Positions 44,098 to 56,539 of a stretch of 64,000 nt of DNA are shown here, piece by piece. Below the pieces are notes generated by a model. The model was not told the DNA's origin. It worked only from the letters and a program-made list of their open reading frames with translations, and searched no databases. The position numbers were made by a program, and so were the translations under genes. Numbering within the stretch: the stretch's first letter is position 1; every line of letters starts with the position of its first letter. This DNA is from Isoetes taiwanensis (taxonomy: Eukaryota > Streptophyta > Lycopodiopsida > Isoetales > Isoetaceae), in contig JAJEKV010000004.1 of assembly GCA_021234155.1 (NCBI GenBank), forward strand, positions 29,233,305 through 29,297,304. The letters run 5' to 3'.

Positions 44098-44925
44098 CAT
44101 GCTCTGTATTTCCAGAAGGTGGTAAATATGGATGATGATCGTCTACCGCACTTGGCTTATGCAGTGGCAATGGGACCACAACGACTCAAGAATTGTTGGA
44201 AGGATAAAAGAGTGCAGTGGCTAACTCGATGGAATGTCTAGGAGCACATGTGCCTCCAGGTAGAAACAGAGGCAGATCGCGACAGCCTGAGATGTTACCT
44301 TGATGCTTGTTTCTCCAGCAAGCTTTGGGATTTTAGGGCCCTGGATCAAGTCAAAACAGCACATTACAAGCAGCACATAAATCCCACATTAGAACGAGGC
44401 CCACAGCACTACCTACGTTCACATCTGCCCATGAAAAAGCGTAGGCATATCACCTCCATTCGCACAGGTGCCCACCATCTCAGGATTGAGACAGGTCGAT
44501 GGATTGGGGAGCCACGGCAGGATAGGGTTTGTCAGTGCTACCAGACGGGAGCTGTTGAGGATGAGTGTCACACTTTCCGTGAGCGCCCCGACATATGATC
44601 GATTCGGACACGCTATGCTCGATTGATTAGACCGACGAGCCGCTACACATGATAATCGGGCACGACTTGGTGCGCCCACCGGATCATACATTCGAAGTCT
44701 TGGACTTGAGGGCTCGGATATGCCCCTGATCCAACCATTTAATCGTTGTCAGCAGTCTTATTGCTGCCACGGTTTTTCCCTCGAAAACCCTTTGGGGCGG
44801 GGGTTTTTTAATCCGGGCAGTAATGTGACTGCTGCACTTTTTGTATTGGGTCCCATAGGCCGATTGGTCTCCGTGGACGATAAAAACAATTCTATTCTGT
44901 TCTATTCTATTCTGTTTTGATAACT
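44098..44925 (+). pseudogene. LINE copy D, 5'-truncated
   Basis: Begins at FQKVVNMDDDRLPHLAYA and reaches the zinc region (RVCQCYQTGAVEDECHTF), with the second cysteine of CxxC and the final cysteine changed and an in-frame TAG near 44240. Structured 3' end 44757-44830. The tail is (ATTCT)n with GTTCT variants. Confidence 0.88.
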
Positions 44926-44934
44926 ATTACATGT

Positions 44935-45108
44935 TGATCACGGGCCACGTTATTACTAGAGGCACTTGCAATTTTTATGGCCATGCCCACGACCGCGAGC
45001 CACGGCCACGGCCACACTTCCTGAACCATGCCCACGCCCACGAACCCAGCCAAGTTCACGCCAAAAGCCACGCTTCTGACGCTCACGCCAAAAAAAAAAA
45101 AAAAAAAA
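44935..45108. repeat. CCACG-rich segment with A run
   Basis: GCCACGGCCACGGCCACA, CCCACGCCCACGAA and related phrases end in 19 A bases (45090-45108). It may be a short retroposed copy; no family was recognised. Confidence 0.5.
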
Positions 45109-45677
45109 CTAGTAAGAAGCACACCAGAAGGCTTTAGCAAGGTAAGATTTATTAGGTATTTAGGCTTGGTCATTTGACTATGATTGTTGACTAATCAGTT
45201 TGGTTGATCAGTTGTTTGAATTGGTTAGATTTGCTCTTAAGTTCTCTAACAATATAAACTCATCTAAATCAGATTTTGCTCATGTAGAATTAATATATGG
45301 ATAGGCTAGAATTGCAAGAAAGGTGGAAGTGTGAAATGGCTAGTGTGCTAAATAATAAATTCTAACAGGGAGAAGAGAGAAGGGACATAAATGAGCAACT
45401 CTATAACCATTAGATTGCTGGAAAAGTTCGTCAAGTAGATGAGGAAAGTGATAGGCATAGTAGGGTTGTAGTAGCAAAAGGTACTCCAAATAAATTTGAT
45501 AAGGCTATTTAGGTGTGGTTGCGTGTATTATATTTGGGCTTACTTGATGGAACCTTTAGGGGATTTCATATGTTATTTGAGTGCAGATGTCAGGGGTAGT
45601 TGGGTTATTTTAGTGCATAAAGAAATGAAGTATTTCTTTGATCCCAAAGTTCAAATTAAGCAGGAAATACTTCATTA
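45109..45677. other. Intergenic, nothing recognised
   Basis: No gene seen. Confidence 0.5.
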
Positions 45678-45705
45678 TGTATGTATGTATGTATGTATGT
45701 ATATT
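45678..45705. repeat. (ATGT)n microsatellite
   Basis: About six ATGT units directly before a LINE 3' end. Confidence 0.95.
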
Positions 45706-45707
45706 TG

Positions 45708-45848
45708 TACAGCTTGTCAGCAGTCTTATTGCTACTACAGTTTTTTCCCTCAAAAACCCTTTGGGGCGGGGGTTTTTTAACCCGGGCAGATTGGGTCACA
45801 TAGGCCGATTGACCTCCTGGACGATAAAAAACATTCATTCATTCTATT
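45708..45848 (+). mobile_element. LINE copy E, 3' end only
   Basis: Only the structured 3' end remains (TTTTTTCCCTCAAAAACCC, GGGGCGGGGGTTTTTTAACC), then a decayed terminus and (ATTC)3. Length about 140 bp. Confidence 0.85.
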
Positions 45849-48461
45849 TAAAGTTCAACGAGAGTGTATGTAATCAAGAGCTTTTTGGATTATTAACTTG
45901 GTACCCCATGGGTGCGACACAACATCTAGAAACAAAATAAAATTTGTTGCACAATTTTAAAATATTCCTAACGTAAGGTTAAGTCCTAACCAATTTTATG
46001 AAGTGCATAATCATTATGACATTTTTTGCATGAATTCAAAGGTGACAAGTTATCTGAAAGTATTATATCAATGAGCATGGTGGTTATGTTCACATAACAA
46101 CCCATTGGAAAAAGGTCTTCTATGCAAACGTTGTTTGCTACTATGCAAAAATGCAGATGTCTTGTGTCAAAAGACCAATATCAAAGGTAAAAACCCCTTA
46201 AGAAACATTTTGAAAATCTATGTTTGTATGGCTAGTGTGGGGCATAGGCAATGTAGAGAAGATTCAAAATAGCTATCTTGCTGCAATGTGGTCATGCATT
46301 AGCTAGACTGCATAGACGGGAAGAACATTGAATATGCAAACTTCAATGAACAATTTGCACAAAAGGCATGGTTATCCAAATGCTCTAATAAGAATGTTGG
46401 CACAACTTGCCCAAGTGAGTTTGAATTCCTGCACTCTAAGTTCGACAGGTTATGAAAGCATTATTATTGCATGACACGCGAACATGTTATAATTTGTACT
46501 AAGAGAACGAAAGTAATCAATCCAAAACTCTTTTTAGATTTAATAGATATTCTTGTCTGTAAACGCTGCAATCTCATCAAGCAAGTTATATTTGAAATCT
46601 CGAACAATGGTTTTTTCAAGCAGAGCTATGATTTGAAGCCCTGTCATCTTGAGGGTAGCAAAGTTGCAGGCATATTATCTGAAAAAACAGACAACCAAGA
46701 TAGAATTACATATCTGTCCAAAGACATATGCTAGTGTGCTAGCACTACAAATGTGTCTCCGGCATTGAAAGAAGTTGCCAATTTATCCCAGACAATATGG
46801 CTTTTGGGTCTTCCTTGAGTGCAGATTCTAAACATTGTTGTGTAGCCAGTGCCGCAATAAGTTGGTGCGCATATGCTTCTTGTACAGCCCCAGCACCTGC
46901 TCATGTTTTCCAGCTTCCATTACCCGAGGATAACGTCATTTATGGACAAGGACAACATGTTTGCTTTGAATAAAGAGGAGCAAAAATCTACATTTGTTTA
47001 TTTGTTTCCTGCTTGCCCAGCAACAAGAGAGCTATGTAAGGGCATCTGCCTCTAAATAAAAGTTATATATGTCCCAAGGAAGCCTCAGATAAGAAGCAAT
47101 CACAAACAAAAGGCCATGCATTAAACCAATTAGAAATACCAAAGGGACACAAACATTGTTGGAGAGCAAAAATTGTTGAAAAACAGAATTAAATGTAAAA
47201 GAAACAACCTAAAAGGACCACCTGCAGATAACAGCAACAAATGTAGCAACAAATGTACCAGAAAAAGATAACTGAGGATGTATGGGCCCATACAAAGCAT
47301 TTTCACCTGCAAAATTAGGACATGCAACGGGAGCTCCACAAAGATTTTTCTTCCAGGCTCTACATTGCAGATTGGTGATGGCCCATGGCTAGCCAAAAAA
47401 GTTCGAACAGTGGAAGTATCATACGGCAAAGGAAACACTATTAAGATATCAATAGAAGCCAACATCATTACCTATGCATCTGCATACAGTAGCCTTGGAC
47501 CCTGAAATAAGAAGCTCAACTCTCTATGTTTTTACATGGAAGTTGCTACTGCAAAAGTGCACCTTTACACTAGGTTGCAAAGTCATGCTATTAGATAGAC
47601 CTCTCTTGTAAATGCTCAAATCAACTACAACCATTTATGCATGGAAGAAACCATGTCATAGCACTCTCCACATCTTGCTAACATCATCTTGCTAACATCT
47701 GCGAATGTTACAATTTTAAAAGCATTTCATGTAAACGAAGCTATGACCTGAGGTGCTGCTTGCCTCTCTGTAGTAACTACTTTATAAAATTGTACGGAAG
47801 GGAACTCCAAAAAATGGCTTGTTAACAAACTGGAAGGCAACGTGGCAAAATGAGGATTGGAATTGGTCACATAAGAAAACCTCCTACATAATACAACGCT
47901 CTAAAAAATAGCATCCTGAATGAATTAGACATTAAAAGGCATTATGGAATCCTGTAAGCCTTTCAATGATTTAATGCAGGAGAATGGAGGGATGCCGCCA
48001 GGAGGAGATATACTACTGCCTCTGTCCATGACTTTACTGTCTTTCCAAATGTGGTATTGCCTACTGTCTATACTGCTGGTGCAGATCAATCCTCAACCCT
48101 CAAGGAAATAATGAAGCTCTTGCTTTATTATTTGGCTCATCAAAAGAGATCTTGCTCCTCTACTAGAGCCAATGTATACACTCCAAAAACCTGCAAAGGA
48201 TTATCTTGAACTCAAAAATATCCCCGGGCTTTAGCCTTCGTTTTCTGCTTCTATTCTATCTCTCTACAGAACTATAGGTTTGGATTGGCATACCATGAAT
48301 ATTGTCTCCTCCCCATTGCCGGATCTCCCAATGAAGCTGCATCCTAGGCAATCAAAGTAAAAAGAATCAGCCACACAAGATACAAAGAGGGTATTAAGAA
48401 TGAGCAGGATTGAGACATGCAAGATATGGCATGCTCAAATGTACACCACGAATTTGCTTCC
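45849..48461. other. Intergenic, no recognisable gene
   Basis: The longest frames are 87 and 112 codons (46471-46734 plus, 47130-47468 minus) and match no family I recognise. Decayed element remnants are possible. Confidence 0.5.
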
Positions 48462-48863
48462 TGTTAACGGAATGGATTCCGGTAGTAGTTATCCGCTGCC
48501 TTCAATTCAACGCACTCCTTCGCCACGTCATCCTTTAGCCACATAGACTTGTCCACCTCATTGATCCATGACTCCAGTAGTCATACCCTTTCCAAAAGCC
48601 ATATCCTTTCCCAAAAGACATGTCCTCATGACCTTTCATATGCCCTTTCACCTGCTTACATAAACTGTCCTATTTCCCATATTCACAACACATTCAACTC
48701 AAGTATTCCACAACTACGGGGGAGCCCTTCCAGTCTGCAACTGTCTCAAGACAGATATGTACTCTCATATTCATACATGAATATATGATTCTATAATCTA
48801 TTCAATTATGTGTGAATATATAAGGTTCTTGTTTTTCTGCCATATGCATCATATTTAATTTCA
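48462..48863 (+). mobile_element. copia 5' LTR (plus strand)
   Basis: Ends in CA directly before a primer-binding site. The start at TGTTAACGG (48462) is a best guess. ATATATAAGG near 48816 is a plausible TATA box about 45 bases before the end. Confidence 0.65.
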
Positions 48864-48875
48864 TGGTATCAGAGC
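48864..48875 (+). promoter_or_regulatory. Primer-binding site (initiator Met tRNA)
   Basis: TGGTATCAGAGC, exact copia type. Confidence 0.9.
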
Positions 48876-48897
48876 TTGGTTTCTCACGATCCAAGCA

Positions 48898-49074
48898 ATG
48901 GCCAAGAAATCAAGAATCCAGCGTGTTATTTCTCGCATCAATAAGCGAATCGCACGACGTAGAGAATCAAGAATACGGAAGGCAATATTCAAAGTAAATC
49001 AGAGATTGGCAGCACGAAGAAATGGCGTTTTCCGCAGAAGAAGCGCATTTTTGAGGCTGACAGAAATTCTCTGA
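48898..49074 (+). CDS. 58-codon arginine-rich ORF before gag
   Basis: The ATG lies 22 bases after the primer-binding site, and TGA is at 49072-49074. The product starts MAKKSRIQRVISRINKRIAR and ends SAFLRLTEIL. It has 16 arginines and 5 lysines in 58 residues, with few acidic residues, and looks mostly helical. No family was recognised. It precedes the gag ATG (49122) in a different frame. Such a peptide could bind RNA or enter the nucleolus, but the ORF may also be chance in an untranslated leader. Confidence 0.4.
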   Translation: MAKKSRIQRVISRINKRIARRRESRIRKAIFKVNQRLAARRNGVFRRRSAFLRLTEIL

Positions 49075-49121
49075 ATTTTTTTTACCCCCCTTGATTGACT
49101 TTTTATAATCAAATCATAATC

Positions 49122-49205
49122 ATGGCTGCTACTTTAACCGAGACACATCGTCTCATAGAGAGATTTCACACTGACCCCAATTTTTGGTCCACAGTTGTTT
49201 TTTAG
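49122..49205 (+). pseudogene. Start of copia gag, truncated
   Basis: MAATLTETHRLIERFHTDPN fits the beginning of a copia gag. The frame passes into the GT-rich block and stops at 49203-49205. No later part of this element was found in the window. Confidence 0.6.
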
Positions 49206-49860
49206 TTGTACGGAAGTGTTGTTTTATGCCAAAAACAACACCAAAATGGCCCCAAAAGTCCACGTGGCCCGTTTATCCGGATTTGCACAAAGGGACAGTG
49301 GTTTTTGGCAAAAATATCCCACTGTGGTTTTTCTAGCAGCTTTTTGTTTTTTGGTCAACGTGTCCTTTTTTTCGCTATTGTTTTTCACGAACTTTTGTCA
49401 ACGTGTGGTTTTTTAATGACTGTTGTTTTTTTGGAGGAGCCACGCGTTGTTTGTCTTACAAATAGCACATGTAGATTTGAATATTAGTACACGTGAAAAA
49501 CTGAAAAAGATCGTTCTTTTTTAATTTTCTATGTGTGTTGTTTTTTTTTTTCTACTTATAATTTTTACAAGTTGACATTGTTTCCCTAAAAAAAGATACA
49601 TAATTTTTAAGAAATCCACATGTATTGTCTTAAAAGTAATTGTTGTTTTCAAATGTTTTCAATTTTTCTATGTGTTGATATTTCATCTCCACGTGTAGTT
49701 TTAAAAGGTGTCATTGTTTTCAATTGTTGTTTTTACAAAATATGTATGTAGTTAATAAAAAATCAATGTGTCATTTTTTAAATAAAAAATCATTATTATG
49801 ACATATAGGAAAAATAAGTGTTGTTTCTAATATATCATCTAACCAATCATATATTGACAC
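49176..49860. repeat. GT-rich block starting TTTTGGTCCACAGTTG
   Basis: Rich in TGTTGTTTT, ACGTGTGGTTTTT and CACATGTA. Its left end is the reverse complement of the ends at 37591 and 60625. Confidence 0.6.
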
Positions 49861-52800
49861 GTGGCATAAATGTAAAAAAAAAAATACTTTTTAAAATACT
49901 GAAATTTAAAAGACTTTGATAATCATATATTGTATTTCAAGTAAAACTTGCTAAATCATTTATCCTATTGTTTAAATTTGGTTTTTCCGGGGTTCCGAAA
50001 ACTTTTTGGATTTTTTTTTTAGGTTGGTTTGCCTAAGGTTTGGGGTTTTTTATCGCCGAAAAAGTTTTCCGGTGGTCTAAAAATGAGAAAACAAAAATTT
50101 AGGGGCCCGATGGGTGATTTTGGAGAGGTTTCTATTTTGGGAGTGGATTGCAGATGTCGGCAGATGGACGGAGATGGTGGCGGCTAGCATGCACATGCAT
50201 TTGCTAGGTATAAGGAGGAGGATGGACGAAATGGAGAATGTTTCTCCTGGCTTATCTTATCTGGTCGATTTCATGTAGATGGGGTTTCTGAGTGGCCGCC
50301 AGTCTGGAGAAAATATATTAGCAATTCCTTCATTCGACTGGAAGATCTTATATTTTGAGCGATTTCTTATCGTATCGGTGTAAATATTGTTAGGTTAATT
50401 CAGCTTCTTCTTCAGCCGGATGGTTATACTATAAGATTAAGTTTTGTTATCTTCTATTATGCAATGTGGATGCACTTCACGGTAAAGCTTGATTCTGGCA
50501 TCAGATTCTTCTGTTCTGGTACGTCCAAGGTTGGTTTATTATTAATCATCTTAGGTTATAACACGCTGTAGCATCTTCTGGCTTCTTAGGTTTGATTCCT
50601 TTTCATTTTTTATTTATTCGCAGCTGGATGTGCCAGATTTATGGTTTGTTGGATCAATAGCAAAACTATAATGCATTTCTCAAACAATCCAAGCTGCTGT
50701 TCAAGGTAAAGTATAAATTCCCTTTGCCCATTGGATCAGCAAGAACATGGACTTTTCTTTCTACTGTGCAACAGATTTAGGGTGTTTTACATATGAAGCA
50801 GGAGCCTGTAAGTGAAACATTATTTCATCTGATAGGGACTTGAAGCCCTCATGGCCAATGCCCTATGAAGGCTATGCTTACTCCGTTTCATGAAGGAACA
50901 AAATGATAGTTCAATCCTTTCCTTTCCAGGTAAGATTATATTTCCATGTTTGTTGTTCCTATAGTGTTAGGGCATGGTGAAGCATTTTCCAAAGAAACAA
51001 TTTGCCCTTGGCTCTTTAACTGTTCTAGGATGCTTCTGTTTGGCAATTTTTTGTAGTGTTTTTACAAGAACTAAGGCACAATTTCTTATTTGTATCTTTC
51101 AAACCCATTATATCCATTTGAATACTTGATCCAGAAGGAGAATAAAAATGGAAATACAAACTTTTGTTCTATTTCATAAAGATTTACTATGAAGGGGCAT
51201 TGTAAGTTGCAGGGTTGGAACTCTTTGCAGTCAAAAGCTTTTGTGATGCTCACACGTTAGCATAAAAGTATTTTAAAAGCTTTATGTTATTTGTTATTGT
51301 CCTATTATTGCTTAGAATATATTACTGCGCTGTTAGCTGTTAGCAGAGGTGAAAAGAAGCATCGATACTTTATAGTTGCACGAACTGTTGCAGATTATAG
51401 TAGTGTAGCTTCATTTAGTGGTTAGACTATTGTAGACACCATAGCTTCAAGCTTTCATCCATATGGAGAGCATAGATTGCAAAAATGCTAATACCTGAAT
51501 ATTCTAGATGTTTCTGATATTCAAAGTATAGCACACAGTGTTAGAATTGTTGGAGCAAAAGGCTCTCTTTGCAGTCAATTTGAGTTGTTTTCTATTAAAG
51601 AAAAAACTCTTTGTTAATTCATCTGCATACAGCGTAGTACTGGATATTGCAAGTTCCTACTCCATGCTATCTTTAAAATTTTATTCATGCATCGTAAAAA
51701 GAAACTCTTTTAGACATTCGCAAGTGAATGGCGGGGTAAAGTTGATGAAAGAAATGCATCAACATATGGTCTAAATTGCTAGAAGATTGTTGCAGATAAG
51801 CTGTATTCTCAGCTCATGTTTTGTCCCAATGATTCTGCAAAATCATGAAACATGTTAAGAGATTCATGATCTCGAAAAGGTAAGTTCAGTTTTGCATTTT
51901 CTTTGAGCTCTTTGATGTTTGAAGATGTTTGAACACTTGCTATTGCCTGCACGGATTTTATGCCATTTGACATCATACAAAATTGTTTCTCAGTTATTGC
52001 TTTAAAGACTATGGAGCCAAACGTACGTAAAGGAACAAGCAATCTGTAGCAATAAGTCTCATGCAAGTGCCATATGATATCATTCTATTCGATAAAATAA
52101 GAGCCATCCAATCTATTCAACTGTAATATATGCTTCATAATTTGCAACGTTTGGACCATCTCTATATGGCACTTTTGATAACTGCTCCAGTCTTTAAACA
52201 TTCTGTCCCACTTTCAATACCAATACCAGGTTACTTTTCTATTGACTGTTAAAACATTTCTATGTATTATACCTCATAATCTGCAACATTTAGAACATCT
52301 CCAATTTCTGATAAATGTTGCGGTCTTCAAACATCAAGTGCCTCTTCAAATGTCAGATTCTAAGTACATGTTGCAATGGGGAATTCATAATGTTATGTTC
52401 TTTGTTTAGTGTCTAGCAAAAACTAACAGTGGTTACCTTTGTCTCGGTCAAAGGTTAATCTTTATTTGCGAGTGCTATAACAATCTGGTTCTTCTATAGG
52501 ATCCACTCTTTTCTAGGTTAGTATGTTAATGTGATCTTGATGAATAACACAAAAGCTCCCATTGATGAAGCAGCCATTACAGTGAATTGCAAAATATTTA
52601 TGGTCATTACTATACGATGCACTGCTTTCAAACCTCTTATTTGCAGTGAATTTAGGTGTTTCTTCCAAGCATCTGACTTAATGTAGCCGGATCTGACATT
52701 CATTCTACCTCAAAATGCGGGTCATTTTGCGTGATTGTGTTTATGATCTGTTAAATGATGTTTAATTATGTTTACCATGGCAGCAAAATGTGCTTGGAAA

Positions 52801-53764
52801 AACTATAATCAAAGAGTCGTTGACTCCTATGTTCAACACAAGTTGTACGATATGATATGAAGGTACTATATGCATCGTAGGCGTTTAATTAAATGAAACT
52901 TAATTGTTCTCAATTTGTGGGAGAAATAGCAGTGCAAGCTTAAATTCAACTATTCTCAAATGGCATTTCCATGTTGCCATTGTTGCTGCTGCATCGCAAT
53001 TAACATGGACCCATAGACCCATGATTATCTTGAAGGTTGACATATTTCAATAATATACATTCCTGGAAAAAGCATCTTACCCGATGTGCATTAATATTTT
53101 CTTGCTTGGAATATAGCATCTTAGAAGCATCTTAGATTTTGCTTGCTCTTTTTTGTCCATACTATCTAGATGTAACCGTGGGGGATCGATGTTCACTCTA
53201 GGTAGAGGTAATCGTACAAACTGGATAGCTCTCTATGTAACCAGGCAACGATAGCAGTTGCAGAGTCCACTTCATGCATCATGATGTCCAAGAATCTTTT
53301 ATGACGTATAGTGAAGGTCTTCCGTGACATTTCGTGAAGGTGGCATTGATGTCCATTGACATTGTGGGATATTGCCAACTTTTAATATGAGGTTGACGAA
53401 CACAATATTTAAGTGCAAACAAAAATTTTAAGTTCAATATTGACAATCCTCAACCAACTACAAACTTATTTTGAAGGGGAAAGTTTAGCCACTCCAATCA
53501 CACCAATTCCAATCCTACCACTCTCACTCGACGTGGTACATAATAATATGTCCTCAATTCTCCCACGTTTTCTGGCCTCTATTTCAACTTAACAAGGTGC
53601 TCCACAGATGCTACTTCATGCTTGCCTACCATACAACTCTTCTTAGGCCCGCAGAATACAGTACGATTCATTGCCCTGTTTAGACCAATTCAGTATATCT
53701 AACATCAAGATTTTGGCTACCTGTGTCATAGGTACATCATTGCCTACAATAAAAACGTACTTAT
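49861..53764. other. Probable body of a non-autonomous Helitron, otherwise unassigned
   Basis: No Rep/helicase frame or other gene is seen. Some or all of this may belong to the Helitron ending at 53793; a 5' TC end was not identified. Confidence 0.4.
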
Positions 53765-53793
53765 GCCCGGCAACGCCGGGCACCCATTACTAG
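53765..53793 (+). mobile_element. Helitron 3' end
   Basis: GCCCGGC-AAC-GCCGGGC (53765-53781) is a GC-rich hairpin. Eight bases later comes CTAG, fitting the CTRR terminus, followed by T as expected for insertion between A and T. Confidence 0.75.
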
Positions 53794-53794
53794 T

Positions 53795-54078
53795 ATTTTC
53801 TTGTTCTTGTTTATTTATTTTGTTTAAGCCTATTCAGATAAGAAAAACTTTTGGGAATTGAACCCAAAGTAGTCCATAAGGCATAGCATATTATTATATT
53901 GCAATCCAAATTTAACATGCTATGCTTTAGAGTCTAAATTTTTATAAGTACTGTTTTGTGAAAAAAAGAATTAGAATGCATGTGAATACACATTGCAACA
54001 GAAAATACAACAAGATTAATAGAGTTTTTAGATCAAATTTTAACATCAAAAGCGATTGTCTGCAAAAGCATTTGTCTG
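53795..54078. other. Intergenic
   Basis: Nothing recognised. Confidence 0.5.
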
Positions 54079-54153
54079 ATGCCTCTCTTGCTGAAATTCT
54101 GATTTTCGGGCCAGGCATGCCTCTCTTGCTGAAATTTTGATTTTCGGGCCAGG
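54079..54153. repeat. 38-bp direct tandem duplication
   Basis: ATGCCTCTCTTGCTGAAATT... occurs at 54079-54116 and 54117-54153. Confidence 0.9.
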
Positions 54154-55473
54154 TCCCTGCTCTGCTCTGGTTTGTGTTGCTCCTTCTCCTTGTGTTATTC
54201 AGAATAAGTTGGGCTCTGCCATTTCTTCCTACATTGTAACCGCTTGCATTTCCCTGCATTTAAAATGACTATTACATTCGATTCAAGAATAAAAAATAAT
54301 AATAATAATAAGCTGACCCTTGTACACTATGGTCAAGCAAGCAAGCAAGGAAACAGAGTAGAGCTCATGCCTTTTAGAACATGATACTTGTGTGTTGTTG
54401 CTAACAAACCAACGGTTTTGCTAGACCTAGAACAAAGAAGAAACGTAGTATAATTAGCCATAAACAGATAAAATGCAGAAGAATAACCAAAAAGTTTACC
54501 CTAGCCTCTGTTGCAGACTCAAAACCCGACCTGTTGCTGAAGAACCGACCTCTTGCTCTTGAAAAATCGACCTGCTGAAGAACCTGCTGGAGAACCCGAC
54601 CTGCTGATGCCGGCATGCACTAAGAAGCCGCTCTGAAGCATGGCTGCTCTGAAGTATAAGCATGGCCGCTCTGAAGTATAAGCACGGCAAGGTAAGAAGC
54701 CGCTTTGCACTAAAATCCGACTAAGCTGATCCGACTAAGGTAAGATCCGACTAAGGTAAGATCCGACTAAGCCGATGCGGCCTGCGTGATCTGCCCGGTG
54801 CGATGCCATTGCCATTTTTGCTATCGCCATAGCCGGTAGCCAAGGGAGCTCGCCATCGCCATCGCCAAGGAGGAAAAGGGAAAAACAGGCAAGGAGGGGA
54901 GGGAAAGGAAAGGAGGGAGATTATCTCGTGCCTTGCTAGAACCAATGAAATGAGAGGACTTGGATCAAAATCTTAACCGTTGATCTAGACGTCAATCTCG
55001 ACCATCAATTGTAAGGACCAATAGAATAATAGAACGGAGATCAAGATCTAAACCGTCCATCTTAACCATTAGCTAAACAATTGTTAATTTTTTTTAAGAT
55101 TATGTTATGAGTGATGTAACATGAGATGTGAAGGCATTTTTTAACCAATTATGTTATGTTAAGAAGTAACATAACTAAATAGGTGTGCATGCATCTTAAG
55201 CGGATTTTGTTATGTTAAAAATAAGATGATAATAATACACGCGGGAACTCAGTCTTAACGGATTCTGTTAGTGTAATATTAAGATACCCACGTGTGTGAG
55301 CCATTACGTTAGCCTTAGTTTAAGGTAACTTCGTGGGGGTTAAAAACTAATTTTTAAGATAACGTAACCAATGGTGTGAAAATACCCTAAGAACTAATTT
55401 GTGCACACTTTATCCTACAAACTTATACAGTGAAATAAATATAACCTCGGCTAAAACCTTTTTTACGTCAGCC
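54154..55473. other. Intergenic with short repeats
   Basis: Short repeats GATCCGACTAAG(GTAA) near 54720-54775 and GACCTGCTG(A/G)AGAACC near 54570-54605. No gene seen. Confidence 0.55.
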
Positions 55474-55753
55474 ATGGCGAGCTCCATGGCCGTTGCCACA
55501 AGTCCGGTAGCCTGGAGCAGTTTGTACCACCATATATCTAATCCTTCACTTTATCCCGATTCGCATTTGCACTCTAAAATGGCACTGGGATTTCGGTCCA
55601 GCATAGCCTACACGGCTCTTAAACCTGAGACTCTGAATGTGCAAGCCAGTAACAAAATTCAAGTCCATGATGTTGAAGTGTCTCAAGAAGTGGATGATGA
55701 TGTCTTATTTACTGAAGAGGATTTTGACAATGCTGATCAAACGTTTTCTTCAG
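55474..55753 (+). CDS. Putative first exon of a chloroplast-targeted protein (partial)
   Basis: The ATG at 55474 lies in a good context (GCCATGGCG). The first ~50 residues (MASSMAVATSPVAW, then Ser/His-rich with almost no acidic residues) resemble a chloroplast transit peptide. An acidic stretch follows (EVSQEVDDDVLFTEEDFDNAD). The exon would end at CAG|GTGAATT (55753|55754), phase 1; reading on soon reaches a stop. No downstream exon was recognised with confidence, so the family is unknown and it could be a gene fragment carried by an element. Confidence 0.45.
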
Positions 55754-56284
55754 GTGAATTTGACTTTAAAATGTTGGAATTATTATTTTTCTTCCAGTCA
55801 TGATTATTCTTGTATCTCTAGAAATATTATTTTTAACCACACCATAGCTCCTTGAGGCTAGGTATGGACAATATGTCATATGAGATGTCTTGGGCAATAT
55901 GTCATATGAGGTGTCTCCAAATCCTCTTTATTTTATTTAGCTGCAAACATTTACCTTTTGGATTTCTATTTTTAGGAACTTCTTCCACTAGAACAAATTG
56001 GAACTATGTGTACAAGTTTGCATAAAGATACTATATGTCAAGGATTGAAGTTTATGAAATATGTTAAAATGGATGTGATAACTCCGAAGGAAAGAGTAGC
56101 CTCCAATATCGAGAGTTGATAGATCTGAGAAAGAAGCATGAAAAAGTTAGAATGGAAGTGTGTATTCCATAACTATATATGGCTAGAGGAGAACTGCTAA
56201 ATAGATGCAAGCTAGAAGATCTAATCTAATGTTATAGAAAATGGTTAGAAAGTACTTGCACCAACAAACAACATGGAAAAGATG
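55754..56284. other. Possible intron or intergenic DNA
   Basis: A frame near 56090-56160 (SSLQYRELIDLRKKHEKVRM) might be exonic, but no splice pair is convincing. Confidence 0.35.
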
Positions 56285-56410
56285 ATATGGCACTCGGTGG
56301 CCACATGGCATGCCAAGGAAACAAGGTCAAGATTTGTGAGGCTAAAAATGAAAAGATGTACATCTTTGGTTTCTTCGATGGGTGATGTTGGCAAATTTTG
56401 GATGACATGG
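56285..56410. repeat. ~125-bp repeat, inverted relative to 58475-58600
   Basis: GGGTGATGTTGGCAAATTTT and CATGGCATGCCAAG here recur as reverse complements at 58475-58600, with roughly 80% similarity by eye. Confidence 0.75.
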
Positions 56411-56539
56411 CATGTTTTTCTTCTAGGTGCCTAGACTTTGGAAGTGCCACATTGGCATTTCTAGCATTGTCAAATTTTCCAAGGCAAAAAGTGAACCATT
56501 ATGAGAAATAATGGGTAACATTGTGAGGTGTACCAATGA

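Noticed and set aside
47130-47505. Overlapping frames of 112 (minus) and 75 (plus) codons as genes
   Set aside because: No family recognised, no promoter context, and lengths are within chance for this DNA.
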